DNA of 64,000 nucleotides from Tricholoma matsutake (GCA_026075535.2 AP026538.1:12276001-12340000); one strand, 5' to 3'; positions 1 through 12,891 are shown, numbered from the stretch's first letter. The notes: generated by a model not told the origin, from the sequence alone. Numbers and translations: made by a program.

Positions 1-3000
1 TGCCAAATGGAGAAGTTCCAGTCATGATCAAGAAAGAAGAGCAGAAGCAAACCTTTAGAGCAATTCGTGGAGGACAGTCATGGGACAAGAATATTGTGAA
101 GGTGGAGAAGCCGGTGGAGGAGTGGGTGCCAAAAGTGTATGATGAATATCTGTCAGTGTTCCAGAAGAAGGAGTCTGAGTGAATGCTGGTGTGGAAGCCA
201 TGGGATCATGCGATTGAGATGAAGCCAGGGTTTGTGCCAAAGAAGTTGAAGGTATATTTGCTATCTCCGATGGAACAAGAAGAAGTGGATGCATTCCTGA
301 AGGAGCAATTGCACAAAGGATACATATGACCTTTGAAATCACTGCAGACATCACCAATATTCTTTGTGCCAAAGATAGACCAAAGGAAGAGGATGTGTAC
401 AGATTATAGGTATCTGAATGAGTAGACAGTGAAGAATGCGTACCCCCTGCCATTGATCTCAGAGATAATTGACAAAGTGGAAAAAGCCAAGGTCTTTACA
501 AAATCGTATTTATGATGGGGATACAATAATGTACAAATAAAGAAAGGAGATAAGTGGAAGGCTGCATTTGCCATGCATTGAGGATCCTTTGAGCCGCTTG
601 TCATGTTTTTTGGGATGACTAATAGTCCCCTGACCTTCCAAAATATGATGAATGACATTTTCAAGGATGTAATAGACAAAGTTGTGGTAATAATATATAT
701 TGACAACATTCTGATATTCATGGAGGATGAAGACAATCATGAGGCAATAGTGCAGGAGGTGCTACAAAGGTTAGTGGAGAATGATCTATTTTTGTAACTG
801 GAGAAGTGTGTGTTTGGGGCAAGTGAGATTGAGTTCCTAGGATTATTGATCGGCCCTGATGGGATCAACATGGATCTGATCAAGGTACAGGTGATTACAG
901 ATGACCTGCACCCACCCGTGTCAAGGAGGTTCAAGCCTTCTTGGAACTCACAAATTATTATCATTGCTTTGTGCACAATTTTTCCAAGATTGCTGCACCC
1001 TTACATAACCTTACACAAAAAGGAGTAGTGTAGAGGTGGGGAGAGCAGCAGCAGACAGTGTTTGAGGAGTTGAAGAGGAAGTTTGTGGAGGGACCAATAT
1101 TAGCCCCAGTAGATTTCACATGCCCTTTATGAGTAGAATCTGATGCATCCAATTTTGCTACTGGAGCAGTATTATCAATGTTGTGCAAAGATGACAAATG
1201 GCATCCTTGTGCATATTTGTCCTGAGGGTTGAATGATGTGGAGAGGAATTATGATGTGCATGACAAAGAGATGTTGGGGATAATATGAGCATTGGATGCA
1301 TGGAGGCATTATTTGGAGGGATGTACACATCAGATTGAGATCTGGATGGATCATCAAAATCTGCAATACTTCATGTCCACTAAAAAGCTTAATCGCTGGC
1401 AAGCACATTGGGCACTATTCCTATTGTGTTTCAATTTTCACTTGGTCCACAACCTGGGAAGTTTAATGAGGAAAGCAGATGCATTATCCAGACATATTGA
1501 TCATAAAAGGGAGGTGGAGGAGGACAATAAGAATGTTACCTTACTCAAACCCAAATACTTTCACATTTGTGCTATGCATCAAGGGCATCTATTAATAGAT
1601 AGCTCAGAAACAGAAATGTTGTCCAAAATTAGACAATGTTCAGAAATGGATGATGAAGTAGTAGAAGCCATGAAAGCTCTGAAGGGAGAGAAGAAAGGTA
1701 ATATGAATGGGCTGAGGAACAAGGGTTGGTGTTGTTTTGAGAAAAAGTGTATGTACCAAAGGATCAGGATTTGCAAAGGGAGATTGTCCAGTTACATCAT
1801 AATACACCGACTGCTGGACACCCTGGAAGATGGAAGATGTTGGAATTAGTAATGAGAAATTATTGGTGGCCTGGAATCTCAAAGTATGTGTTGGGGTAGG
1901 TGGATGGATGTGATATGTGCATGAGGGGGAAGAAATTTCCAGAGAAACCTGCAGGAAAATTAATGCTGAACCCTATACCTAAAGTGCCATGGCAAGATAT
2001 ATCTGTGGATTTTATTACTGGATTACCCAAGGCTCAAGGGTACAATGCAATATTTGTAGTATGCGACCGCTTCACAAAGGAGGTCCATATCATTCCTACT
2101 ACTACAGAAACCTCATCATTGGGCTTGGTGCGACTCTATCTAAATCAGGTATGGTGGTTACATGGGTTACCTGATACCGTTATCTCCGATCATGCACCAC
2201 AATTTGCTTCCACATTTATGTGAGAACTGAACAACATATTGGGTATTCAAACTAAATTATCTATGGCATATCACCCACAGACTGATGGGCAGACAGAGAG
2301 AATGAACCAGGAGTTGGAGCAGTACCTACATATGTTTGTCATCTACCAACAAACTGACTGGCCTGAATGGCTGGCAATTGCTGAACTTTCCCACAATAAC
2401 AAATTCCATTCGGCTACTTGTATGTCACCCTTTTTTTTTGCGAATTATGCATATCATCCTTGCATGGGAGTAGAACCCAGAAGGGAAGTCAAAGTACAGT
2501 CGGTAGAAGACTTTGTATCTAAGATGCAAAAGGTACAAGAGGAAGCAGAGGCGGCATTGAGGAAAGCATGTGATGACATGATGCGACATGCAGATCATAC
2601 TCGAGCATGCGCTCCAGAGTACAAAGTTGGTGACTTGGTCACATTTAATTTAGTCTTAGTCTTGGTGTGGCTAAGTACCAAGGACCTGAATATTCCACGA
2701 CCTTCAAGGAAACTTATGGAGAAACAAGTTGGCCCATATGCAATCTCTAAAGTAATCTTGCCTAATGTGGTAGTGCTAAAATTACCCTGATCATTCAAGA
2801 TTGATCCCAAGATTAACATATCCCACCTACGCCCTTACCGCCCACCCACTATTCCTGGCCAACAAACAACCTCTGATAATAGTAGAAGGTGCTCCAGAAT
2901 ACGTAGTTGAAGAAATTCTAGACTCATGTCTTCAATGGAACAAATTGGAGTTCTTAAAGTGGAAAACTATACCGACAAAAATAATTTGTGGGAGCCTGAA

Positions 3001-3062
3001 GAGAATTGTAAGCGAGTGTGCAACATGATCACCCAATTCTTTGAACGTAATCTGAATGCTCC
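1..3062 (+). pseudogene. Ty3/gypsy chromovirus Pol, decayed, 5' part outside window
   Basis: Conceptual translation gives most of a gypsy polyprotein. A pre-RT segment ([14 protein letters not shown], near 190) comes first. Reverse transcriptase follows (FFGMTNSPLTFQNMMNDIF at 606-660), with its catalytic box altered to YIDN instead of YxDD. RNase H (DHQNLQYF near 1350), integrase zinc finger and core (HPQTDGQTERMNQELEQ near 2275) and a broken chromodomain (EGAPEYVVEEILDS; NLWEPEENC) complete the order, which places it among chromoviruses. Many in-frame stops interrupt it. Several sit where relatives have arginine and read TGA (327-329, 513-515, 579-581), as expected from CGA-to-TGA change. 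Frameshifts break the RNase H-integrase linker and the chromodomain. The element cannot be functional. Protease and gag would lie upstream of base 1. Confidence 0.93.
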
Positions 3063-3166
3063 ACGTTACATTGTGAGAATGGTGTATGAGGGGATGAGAT
3101 TCTGGCCTTACCAAAATTTCACAGAGGGGACAGACACAATATTTTCTCGCCTGGAAGTTGAGGCAT

Positions 3167-3177
3167 TAAAGGGGGGT
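3167..3177 (+). other. Polypurine tract of the gypsy element
   Basis: A purine run (TTAAAGGGGGGTAA) sits directly before TGTTAGG, where the 3' LTR appears to start. This is the usual place for the plus-strand primer of a gypsy element. Confidence 0.7.
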
Positions 3178-3179
3178 AA

Positions 3180-3489
3180 TGTTAGGAAACCACCCCATTA
3201 CCTAATAAAATTTCATTTTTATTTTATTATGTCGAATTATGCTACATTATGCCAAATGACACCAAATGACGCTACACTTTGATAGTGTGAGAATTTTATT
3301 TCACATGCATCAATATGCATGTGCATGCACGAGTGCATTGGTAACAACAAAGTACAATATATGTAACATAGTATATAAACCCTAAATATATGCCTAGGGG
3401 ACCCTAGTTGTGTTCTCTTAGGTATTCCACCTATGCTTGTGGTGTGAAACACCTTTCTCAACAAACTCACCTATTAATAACCCCTCACA
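3180..3489 (+). repeat. 3' LTR of the gypsy element at 1-3180
   Basis: The segment begins TGTTAGG right after the polypurine tract and plausibly ends CCTCACA at 3489, about 310 bp, giving the TG...CA ends expected of an LTR. It contains a T-rich block and a TATATAAACCC box near 3370. The second LTR is outside the window, so the exact right edge is inferred. Confidence 0.6.
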
Positions 3490-3642
3490 TCAAAACCATC
3501 AATCCCCCCATCATGCATGCAGATCCCACCCCCTTCTTGTAGAGAGAACCTGCATGGTCTTAGCTAGCAGATAGTGGGTGTCGCCCTAACATCAACCATC
3601 CACCAATCAACATTCTCTTGCCATTCCAGGAATGGATCAGAC

Positions 3643-4779
3643 TTACTCCATCATAGGGCATGGTGCAATGTGGTCATTCCCCTTATATTTGTGGAAAGCA
3701 TTGATAAGGGTGTTTCTACAATCCCCTGTGGTTACCTTTCTGGGCAGCTTGTTTTCAAACGTCCACACAGTTATGTTGTCGAGCAACTTGAGCTCCTGGA
3801 ACTCTTGATGTAGTGCTCCAGATGCAACACTGGTGACTTTTCCCTGGTGAATGGTATTGAGAATTAGAGTTCTTGCCGCAGTGGCGCTTCTTGACAAAGC
3901 AGTGTAATAACTTTGATGTGATTGACACTGGCTGAGATCTACAATGTTATATGGGTGTGTCTTTCCTTGTGATGCATAGTCCATCATTGCAATATTGGGG
4001 AGAGCTTTGACCTGATTCCTTGATACCATGATCGAGGTATTGTCTAGCAATTGGCAGTTAGTGGTAACACTGGTCCTTGTCAGAGGAATGATGTTTTGCA
4101 GTAGGCCATCCAGTTTAATGGGTGAAGATGGATCTACAAGCTGCATGAATAGTGTGTCTAATATTCCTGTACAGTTTATGCCTTGGTGACAATCCCATGA
4201 ATATACAACAGCTTCCTGGCCTTTCATGATGCACATTTCAGTTGCAGCATTGTTGCAGATCATAATAGGCATTCCAATGCATACAGATAATTTTCCAGGG
4301 ATGAGTTTCGTATTTGCACAGGTAGGTTGCTCCCAAAGTGCCTGTTGGATCTTCACCAGAATTAAACCATTCTTCACAGCATGTTTCTTACCCACAAAGT
4401 CTTTTCTCCCCCTAGGTTCATCTCTGGGCTCTGGGGAGGGAATCATATCGACTGAAAAGAAGTGCTGTAACTGTTGGTTGGTCTTGGCAGCAAATCTCTC
4501 ACTCCCAAGTTGGTTTATTTCATCTTTCTGTGAATTGAGGTTTGTTATTATTGAAACATTTCTAAATTGTTTTTTGTTAACACTAGATTGCCCTTGCAGA
4601 TCACTGGATATGTGGGTCTCAAGAAATGCTATGTCTTCAGCCATGCATGCCTTGTAATGCATGTTTGATAATGCTTTCCAGAACTTTGCGTCTTCAGTAG
4701 ATTGTGTTCATTGTCCCATAATTTGACAAAGGATAACAACTGTTGTAACCTGGTGCCAGAGAGCCTTACCTATGGCAGC
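3643..4779 (-). pseudogene. Helitron helicase, C-terminal part (Pif1-like)
   Basis: This holds the second half of the superfamily 1B helicase. Recognisable parts are a WHQVTTVVIL segment (just upstream of 4662, before an in-frame stop), GMPIMICNNAATEMCIMKGQEA and the final helicase block MDYASQGKTHPYNIVDLSQC...YYTALSRSA, which matches motifs V and VI of Pif1/RecD-like helicases. The C terminus runs to a stop at 3643. In a working Helitron this domain unwinds the donor strand behind the Rep nick. It is separated from the N-terminal helicase half by a stop near 4780, where the reading continues in frame after the stop. Confidence 0.88.
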
Positions 4780-5964
4780 TCAAAGTGAAGTTGCATTCTT
4801 TCCAACAGTGCGACTACACAGTGCTGCATGTTCATGGCCAATAACTGGTGGTAATTGAGCAAAATCTCTGGCAAAAATCATGTTCATTCTGCCAAAAGGG
4901 GAGTCAAGGTTGTTCATTACACAAGCTAACCTTGAACTTAGATACATGTCTTGGCAAGACAGCATGGAAACCTCGTCAAGAAATATGTAATGCACACTTT
5001 CCAACCTTGATTTCACTTGTGCCAGTTGGATATTGGAGGTCCATCCACCATTGGAATTGATGCCAAATGTAGAGTGGTAGGTAGAACCCTTTAAATGTGC
5101 AGCTGCACTGCCAGTGGGTGCAACAACAATGAGTTGGTGAGATTCTTTCCTTTTTCCAAAGAATTTAACAAGAGCTCTTAATACTTGAGTTTCTCCAGTG
5201 CCAGCCATCCCAGCAATATTCATCTTCCATTGATCCAAATCTGGGCTGCAAGCATGGTTGGCCACAATGTGAAAAGCATGATCCTGCTCTTTGTTCAAGT
5301 CAAAATATGTTGATACATCTGCAATGGTCTGTTGCCATTCCTTGGAGACAAATGAGCAGCTCATGTATTCCTTATTGACAACTTGCACATTATTCAGCAT
5401 GAAGCCTGAGGTGGTGGTGGCAGTCACACTACTGGGAGGCAAGTGGCATGCTCTCTCCTCAAGGATCTCACCTTGCTTGGTAGCAACTGCAGTCTTCCAC
5501 TGGGCAGGTGTACGGGTCTCAAGTGGTTCTGGTGAAAGATTCAAGTTGTCTGGAAGTAGGGTTGCCTTCCGATCCATCCATCCAAGTGATAACAACATCT
5601 GCCTTATGTCAGTCATCAGCTCCTTTTGAGCTTTTTCATGCTTGCTGATGCTTGAAGAGATTGAAAAACTTTTGGGAATATTGCTATCAATAGACATGTT
5701 TGTGCAATCTTCTATTGCCATCTGATCTAAATTGTGAAATATCCCAGTCCCTTCCTCAGCCCAACTAGGGAGAGCAGTGGCACCTTTTTGCATTTGTGCA
5801 TGAAAATCATCCTGAGCATCAAGGCATTCATATCGAATATTCATGTTCTTCATGAGATCAACTTGACGTGGTGAAAATTGATGGGATAGAAAGGCATCAT
5901 CCCAGGATTCAGCCTTGGACTTCAGGTCTAGACCGTTTCTCCAAGGCTTGAACAATGTTAACAT
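4780..5964 (-). pseudogene. Helitron helicase, N-terminal part, with Walker A lysine changed to glutamate
   Basis: The 394-residue frame opens with MLTLFKPWRNGLDLKS, a stretch typical of the Rep-helicase linker in fungal Helitrons. It then carries Walker A (GMAGTGETQV), motif Ia (VAPTGSAAAHLKGSTYHSTF) and Walker B (YIFLDEVSML). The invariant lysine of GTGKT is glutamate here (codon GAA at 5191-5193 on the minus strand), which should abolish ATP hydrolysis. The change is A-to-G, so it does not fit the C-to-T decay seen elsewhere. The frame is otherwise open over its length, suggesting moderate age. Confidence 0.88.
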
Positions 5965-7310
5965 AGTGGAACAATAATATTCACAGTCTCCCTGATCACA
6001 ATGTGGAAATGTGTTACCAATAAAGTTTGGTATGTGTATTTTTTGAATCTATGTACACCATGAGTTTCAGCAAGTGGATGGTCAGCTAGGAAAGGCAGCA
6101 GCTTGGACTTCAACATCTCATCTGAAACATGGGGAGGAGCTCCAGCATCCAAATGACTATCAATAGAAGAACTGTCCTGCTCATGAGTCTTGATGTCTAC
6201 AGGATCTTTCTTTTTTAATATTCTTTGAGATATTTTTTTGCATTTGTATGTAGCAATCCAATCATACTGACACACAGAATCCAGACTGGCAGGGTGAAAG
6301 ACATAATCTTGAACTAGTGACAGACCAATGATGCATCCATTGCACTTGAAAATGGTTACCTTTTTTGGGGGGGTCTGCATTCAGATCCAGAATGGTCTCC
6401 AAGTCTGTACCCACATGGTCCAAATTTGATGCCTCCCATGCCCACACTCTGCTAGCTTCACGAACATATGACTGCTAATAGAAAGGGATGAACAGATAAT
6501 TTGTATAATGGTCTGAATTTCCAAGAAGGTACATACAAACCATTGGGTTTCCCATCTCCATTTTTGTGCTGAGTGAGTTAATGATCTTTGTCATTAGTTT
6601 CTGCACCTTATCATTATGTGGCTCAGAGCCCCCAATCATTTCAGAGTGTTTTTGGAACATAGAACACACCGTTTCAAAAATAACATGGGTTTTCAAGGCT
6701 GGTTTTGTCACATAGTTGGAGACATACAGAAGAACTCCTTTAATTGCAGTGCCTGAATGAAGACTGGTGATATCAGTGTTGCACCTGAAAAGGTAAGTTA
6801 TGATGTATGTAATACTGTTCAACCATGATTTGCTTTTCATGTTGATACACCCTGTTTCTGTGTCAATTTCTGTCTGCTTGAAAGTAGATCTGGGAAAATG
6901 AGCCTTACATTTCCCCCAAATGTTATCCAAGCATCCTTTGTAAGGTCGGGCCTTGTTTTGGGAGCCGTCTTTGTTCTGGTTTGTGGAACACTTGTGAACG
7001 TTGGACTTCAGCAGCAAGTCATTGACAGTGGCCCTGAAATTTGACCACCATGATGTGATTGAGGCACATTCCTGGCAGTTATCATGGGGCACACTATGAC
7101 AAGCTTTGGAGGTGGGTCAGGCAACATTTCAGTAGGGTTATGATAATCTGCACCCTGTGCAGCACCACTAACCTCCAATTCCACCTCTTCCTTATTCTTT
7201 GAGACAAAGTCTCCTGCATGCATACTTTCCAAATAGTCCACCAACCTTTGGTGAAAGTCTGATTGAGGATCAAGAATTCTGGTGCAAATTTCTTCCGGCT
7301 GTGGATCCAC
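5958..7310 (-). pseudogene. Helitron Rep, middle part with the paired tyrosines
   Basis: Three pieces in different frames (7008-7310, 6475-7092 and 5958-6380) continue the relaxase after its HUH motif. They contain YLESMHAGDF, the FRCNTDITSL block and GVLLYVSNYVTK. The last has two tyrosines three residues apart followed by a lysine (around 6705-6727), matching the catalytic YxxxY arrangement of Helitron Rep proteins. The last piece ends in FLADHPLAETHGVHRF and leads straight into the helicase frame. Frameshifts near 7310 and 7092 and a stop at 6475 inactivate it. Confidence 0.82.
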
Positions 7311-8383
7311 AGCAACATATGAAGGTGAAGTGTGAGATGACCCTGCTGTTCAACAGTACCATAATAACCAGATGGTTTGCCATATAGGCCACAATGCTCT
7401 GACCCAACACCTAGTACATGTTCAATGAACATCTCAACCATAAAATGGAAAAAATGTGCGCCAACCACAGGATTGCTTGCAATCAAACAATAGTGTTCAT
7501 CTTCTGACCTCAGGAGCTCAATATCTAGGTTTTCATTGTCATCTGCAAAGTAAAGGCACAGTGGATGCTTGTTATCAGCAGGTGACAAGGTAATGTACCA
7601 GATGGGAGCTCCCAAATATGCTATCATTGACCATATCTCACTATGCATATATTTCTTGCTGGTTATAGAGTCACTGACTTTTCCATCAATATGATTGAGA
7701 TCACAGATCAACTGGAAACATGCTTTTTTGTCATCTGTAACTGGTCGAACCATTTCACCATCCAACATTCTCTTGGCAATATTTTGCAGGACATCTTGGT
7801 TTACAGACAGTAGTCTTTGTGCTATATCATCGAATTTATGTGTTTCAGCAAGGAGAAAACCACCTGTTGTTGATGCCTTAACTTGCTGGTGGCTGAATGC
7901 AACAAAAGGGAAGGCAATGTCTCGCTGAAAGCGCTTAACATGATACATTAGCAAATGACATTTGTGTGCTTTCTCAGACAACTTGGCAGCACCAATGCCT
8001 CCTAAACTGAAGGGAAACAGCCATGGAAAGATTTGTGGGTACAGATTTGGGTTGTTGTATATGGATTGTGAACTTGCATCATGTGAGATAGCTAAAGTGC
8101 TGCCCTGATTATTCCAATGCTTCAGAGCAATTCCTTTTAGCGCGTTTATGGACTTTGTGTCTAATTGCTCCCCTGTTAGACCATGTACTACAAATGGGCA
8201 ATCACCAGCTTCTACACCATCATCAACAGCATTGTTGAACATGCTGGTTCCTTCCTCTACCTTATTGGTGAGTGAGTGCTGATATTGAACATCCACTGGA
8301 GGAGTGTCCTCTGGATAACAATTCAGCTCATCATATGATATATCTAAATCTGCATAATCAGCGTAATTCAACTTTAGCCACAA
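7094..8383 (-). pseudogene. Helitron-like N domain and HUH motif of Rep
   Basis: This 429-residue frame carries the most conserved Helitron block: FPWLFPFSLGGIGA, then FQRDIAFPFVAFSHQQV, then TLSPADNKHPLC, matching the Helitron-like N-terminal domain (PF14214 type). The HUH signature follows as GHLTLHLHMLLW, with the metal-binding histidines retained, near 7340. The upstream piece (8384-8607) is in another frame, so a one-base shift lies at about 8380. The frame then runs into unrelated sequence after WIHSRKKFAPEF, where the true reading moves to 7008-7310. Confidence 0.9.
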
Positions 8384-9540
8384 GCAACATGGTTCCTTCT
8401 AACCAAAAGAGGGGTGCATTTAAAATCCTTTTCAGTTGGCCTACAAGGTTCAGTAAAGAGCACAGCTAGCACTTCATCTAGATCTTCCATCGGTGGGGGA
8501 AGTTGATGGTACACTTTTGGAACAGGGGATTTGAACACTATTACATGTGATGCCATCTTCCTGAGACTGGAGGATGCCATGCAAACAAAACAGCTATTAA
8601 TCTGCACTCATGCAACCAACAATTTTTCAACATATCTGAGGCAGGATAACACTTCTGGAACCTCACCCAACCAGAGACCACAAGCTAGTACATGGTGGGG
8701 GACCTTTCCCTTTTGTAAACATTGTCGGCAATTGTCACAAATATGATTGCAATGATAGTCTAATATGGGACCACTGAATCTATGGACAGACTGTGAAGCT
8801 GTTGACCATTCCACCCTAGTTATGCCAGATGCATGAAGTACATGAAGCAGATTCTTTACAGCCTTAAGTTTACTGAGTTGGGATACAGGAACCAGTTGTC
8901 CACACACAGCACAGCCTGCTTCTTCCAATGCAGCAGCTAAAGAATTTGCACAGAAGTTACTGATGATTTCATGAGATAGTTCTTTGGAGAGTGGAGCTGG
9001 GGGAAATTCTGCTGGTTGAAGAAATGGATCTACCAAAGGTGACTTTTCTTCAAAATTTTCTGTATGACTGAAGTTATTGCCTTGCTTCATGTCCTGCAAA
9101 CTAGGTTCTATAAACTCATCTGGGGATTTATGGAGATTAATCTTGACAGTGTCACACCACTTGCCTTCATGTTTATGATGCCTGGTAGCTTTCAAATCAA
9201 TAACAGAGAAAATGCTTAAGTAGAGATTGCAAGATGCACAGGCATGGCCCTTGAATTGACGACTAAAGTCAGACTTTGGAACATGTGAACCTAGACAAAT
9301 GTGGTGTAGGCAAGTAACCTTGAGTGCCAGCCCCACTGATAAATAAGGCAACATGTGCTCCAATGGTATATTAGCATGGACAAAATTTTTCTCTAACAGA
9401 TATGCAATCTGACTGGTGCTACCAACATGGTCAATGAATCAGACTGCAGTTGTAGCATGATCAAAATCATTCCCTGCCACAATGTACTGTTCAATATCTT
9501 GAAATGAAAATTCCTGCTGCTTGCTGCCACCATCTCATGC
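8374..9540 (-). pseudogene. Helitron Rep N-terminal region (DUF6570-like)
   Basis: The piece 8608-9363 contains paired cysteines (HICDNCRQCLQKGK) followed by ACGLWLGEVPEVLSCLRYVEKLL, which matches the domain found ahead of Helitron-like N in basidiomycete Helitrons (DUF6570 type, named from memory). A TGA at 8608-8610 stands where relatives have arginine. The 8374-8607 piece resumes in frame and includes SPVPKVYHQLPPPMEDLDEVLAVLFTEP. Coding-like sequence continues upstream past the apparent start (QIAYLLEKNFVHANIPLEHM and, before it, FQDIEQYIVAGNDFDHA), so the domain reaches about 9540 with another stop at about 9440. Confidence 0.8.
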
Positions 9541-11398
9541 AGAAACTGGATTTCATAATTCTGTACTTGCAACAAGGGAGATACAGCACCACTTGCCTGA
9601 GGGAAGGAAGGAACATGGGATGACCAGTGGCGTCCAAAGATGGATATAATTTGGATTGCAATAAAAAGCCACAGCAACAATAGGTGGGGAGACACGCAAG
9701 AATGCAACTGATATAACACTGCTATTTGCACTGTTTGATTTTTGATGTTGCTAAGGCAATGTTGAAATTTGCGGCATAGAGTCAAGTTTTTATGGTAAAA
9801 GGATGCAACACATGCAAGAAAGTCATGCCTAGACATGTTATTGCAAATTGCATTCATGAAGGCATGGTAAGCTTGTGTACGTGTCTCTACATTGGGGATA
9901 CAACTTATTAGAACAGCCAAAAGTAAGAGGTTACAATGAATTTTGCATATTAAATCGAGATAGCAACTCTGTAAGAAGGACAGGAGAAAATGGGCCACTA
10001 TATGAACAAAGGTGCAAAACAAGTTGGACAAAGTATGATGCAGGATTCTATAACTATAGCCAGGAAACATGCGACCAAGAATGGGAACGTGTGCACTGTC
10101 ATCATACAGCATTTTGTGTTTGTAATGGAACTGGTCCACAAAGTAGCCATGGAGGACATTGAGACACAGCTGGGCTGCAGGCACATTGTGCCTATGAGAA
10201 GTGAAGACAAGGCTGTCAAGAGCCCCCAAAGTACAATTGAAACAGTAAGTTGACAGGATTGACAACTTTCACTATCTCGAGTGATGGACACTGGAAATGG
10301 GAGGTTTGAGCTGGCCTGAATAAAGTACAGGGAAGCTGTCACATACCTGATGAATCATTGGTGATGATTCAATTGATAAAGCAATTGCAGAGGCAGTAGG
10401 CATGCTAAGAAATCATAATGTATTTGAAAAGCAGAGTAAAGGGACCTTTAAGTGGACCAACTCACCTCTGCCCTGAGCAGTCCAGACCATCAGTGCAGAG
10501 AGCTGAGGACCATTGACATACATAGGCAGTTATCAAGCAAAATAGTAAGATGATCATGATTGAAAGGGTGGGCAAGCTGGTGAGCAAGTTGAATGTCAGT
10601 GCAGGAGAGTTGAAATCAGATTGGACAGGATGGTGTAAACTGGAACCAGACTCGGATCTTGAATCCAAGGAGATAACAGTCCGATCAATATTCTCAATTG
10701 CTTTGCCTCTATGCATTAGATTGAGGCATGTTTGGCTGAAAGATGTTACCAGGGAACCACCATATTAGGTTGACAAGGCACAAGACGATGATGCTGCTGA
10801 ATCTCTTTGTTCAAGTTGGCTTCTTCAATTACACTCCACAACACATAGCTTACCTGGGTGATACCAACGACAGGACTTATTGACATTCCTCATACGGTTC
10901 ATAACAGAGCCCACCACTGAGCATGTCATTTGTTCTTCAATGTTAAATCACCTTGATTCTCTATGAATGAACATTCTCTGTTTTGATATAGAGTCCTCTG
11001 TTGCAAGACAGGTTCCATTTGATCTTGGACAAAAGGAGGTTCAAAATGGCATCTTAGTTTTATCTCTTTGTAGTTTGAAGTTCAATCCAAGGTGTCAAGC
11101 TATCAATATGCCATTCATAACATGCACATGAGAATTGTGGGTCAATCCACCCTGAAGAACAGGTGCATGAATGCACCAACACGGTGTGCACCTGTCTTGG
11201 CAGTGCTGTTTATGGATGAACTTCGCTCATGGACAGCACTCCTCGCAACATTCTCACATAAAGATAAGCATGAGCAGTCCAGAATTGGTGCAGAAGTCTA
11301 TGAAGGTGATATAACACAATAATGATCTGCCTGTAGATGAAATTGTTATTTCATTGTAACAACAAGCATGACCCTACCATGCAGCTTGGAAGAGACCT
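9541..11398. other. Unassigned sequence between Helitron Rep and the F-box-like pseudogene
   Basis: No convincing gene is visible over this 1.86 kb. Open frames exist on both strands (the longest is about 290 codons, minus, 9393-10265), but they overlap one another and have no family features. If the Helitron's 5' end lies beyond 13 kb, this would be its non-coding 5' interior. Confidence 0.4.
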
Positions 11399-12891
11399 AT
11401 GTTCAAGCACATAATTATCCACAGTGTTGCAGTACTGTCTGATGACCACCATTCACTTAGTTCACCAGCCAAAGAACAGTGGCTATGCATACAACAAACA
11501 TGCACAGCATTCCGAGACATACTTGCCCAGTGCCCACAGGAAAATCCATTCCATAATTTTGCAGTAACATTTAGCATTGGAAACAAAGTGTTCAATTCAG
11601 TGATGTGCCAGTTGGTGAACTGGGAGAAGCTCATGGACAGCCTCCTTCATACAGGTTTTTTCAAGATATCTCTGGAGATAGTGTTTACCAAGGGCAACAG
11701 AACGATGCATCAGCTTGTCTCTGTTCTTGATGTTTTGCAATGCAGCCCACATGTTGCAGTTGCATGCAATAAACTGCAGGTGGAACTTGCATGCACGCAC
11801 TGGTCTGGCATCCATTTCCCAAATTGCCTAAACCTGAAGGAGGTTCACTTGAAGCTCACAGACTACAGTGCATGTGCCTGCATGATCAGTTCCACCTTCA
11901 TCATTAATTGCCCTGACCTTCAGTATCTAAGCATTGCGAGCGATAGCAGCTCTGTGGTACACATTGTACACTCGCAGGGGCTGAAGAACCTCCACCTAGA
12001 CTTTTCCTCCATGCCTTTCATGTCAGCGGCAAGTGACAACATCGCTGAAATCCTATGGGGCAAAGATTTGACAATGTTTGGTCAATTTTCAAAGACCTCA
12101 GAGCAGCTCACAACATTGGAACTCACCATCGACACTGCTGGACTTAGAGGTGTTCAAGAGCTGATTTTCCCAATCTGGAATCGCTTTCCCTCTGCATAGT
12201 GGGTTTCTACAGTGGTACATCCTCCATATTCCTGAGCATCAGGCTTATCATGCTGAAGCTTCAAAATGCTCAATTCTGGCTATGCAATACACACTGTCTC
12301 TCATTCACAGAGAGCACATTTTCTTCCAGGTTGAAAAAGCTTGCAATCATGACACCTTGCATCCAAGTTCCTAGGTTCCATGATGCAGAGTTTGTGCTGG
12401 GCTCAGGGCATGCACAGATGAATCCAGAGTGTCTAGCCAATCTACCACTCCTTGAAGAGGCAGTCATTGCAGCACATGGCATGGAGCCACTTCATAATAT
12501 ATCACAGAAAATTCAATGGAACAGAGTATGGAAGCTTACCATTGTGCTGGGAATATGCATTGCAGACCTTGTGGCATGAATCAACCTACCTTCTTTGGAG
12601 GTAGTACAGATTGTGTTTCCGGCATGGATGAATGACAAAAGGAGTCGATCTAATATTCAAGACCACGCTAGAGAAGACCTGAGTGGGTCAGATTCTGATG
12701 GCAGCAAAGGAATGGGTGCATCTGGTAGATTGTTGCAATATGTCAATTCACTTGGAATCCATTCATGCCTCAGCAAGGAGAGAGACAAGCTGTCCAGCAG
12801 ATTCCCAGGTGTCAAGATACGAAAGGTGAAAAACTACAAGGGACTTGATAGAAACAATTTTGACTTACTGTGTTCATCGACAATTTGGTGA
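11399..12891 (+). pseudogene. F-box / leucine-rich-repeat-like protein, broken
   Basis: Three consecutive frames (11399-12199, 12199-12579 and 12595-12891) read as one protein of about 490 residues. The start (PAKEQWLCIQQTCTAFRDILAQCP) resembles the end of a basidiomycete F-box, where a conserved tryptophan and a C-x-x-(F/W)-R segment recur. The rest is a series of leucine-rich units (NCLNLKEVHLKLTDYSACACM; NCPDLQYLSIAS; GLKNLHLDFSSMPFM; LTTLELTIDTAGL; LANLPLLEEAVIAAHGM), as in the LRR tail of such proteins. The second and third frames share one phase and are split by a single TGA at about 12577-12579. The first-second break at 12199 is a frameshift or short unrecognised intron. The F-box core itself is short or missing. 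F-box proteins are SCF ubiquitin-ligase adaptors; that function is inferred from the family only. Confidence 0.55.

Larger units (their letters stand above)
3643..9540 (-). mobile_element. Helitron (rolling-circle transposon), Rep-helicase region, decayed
   Basis: Read on the minus strand from about 9540 down to 3643, the fragments join into one fungal Helitron protein. The order is N-terminal domain (DUF6570-like), Helitron-like N domain, HUH relaxase and Pif1-type helicase. At least one nonsense codon (8608-8610, TGA for an expected arginine) and frameshifts near 8380, 7310, 7092, 6475 and 4780 break the frame. The termini were not found: Helitrons end TC...CTRR with a small hairpin and make no target duplication. 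An LTR (3180-3489) lies just beyond the 3' side. Confidence 0.9.

Noticed and set aside
9393..10265. A 290-codon minus-strand open frame upstream of the Helitron Rep
   Set aside because: The real Rep coding sequence (FQDIEQYIVAGNDFDHA, QIAYLLEKNFVHANIPLEHM) runs through part of it in other frames. It is Leu/Cys/His-rich without a motif and overlaps plus-strand frames, so it is probably a chance frame.
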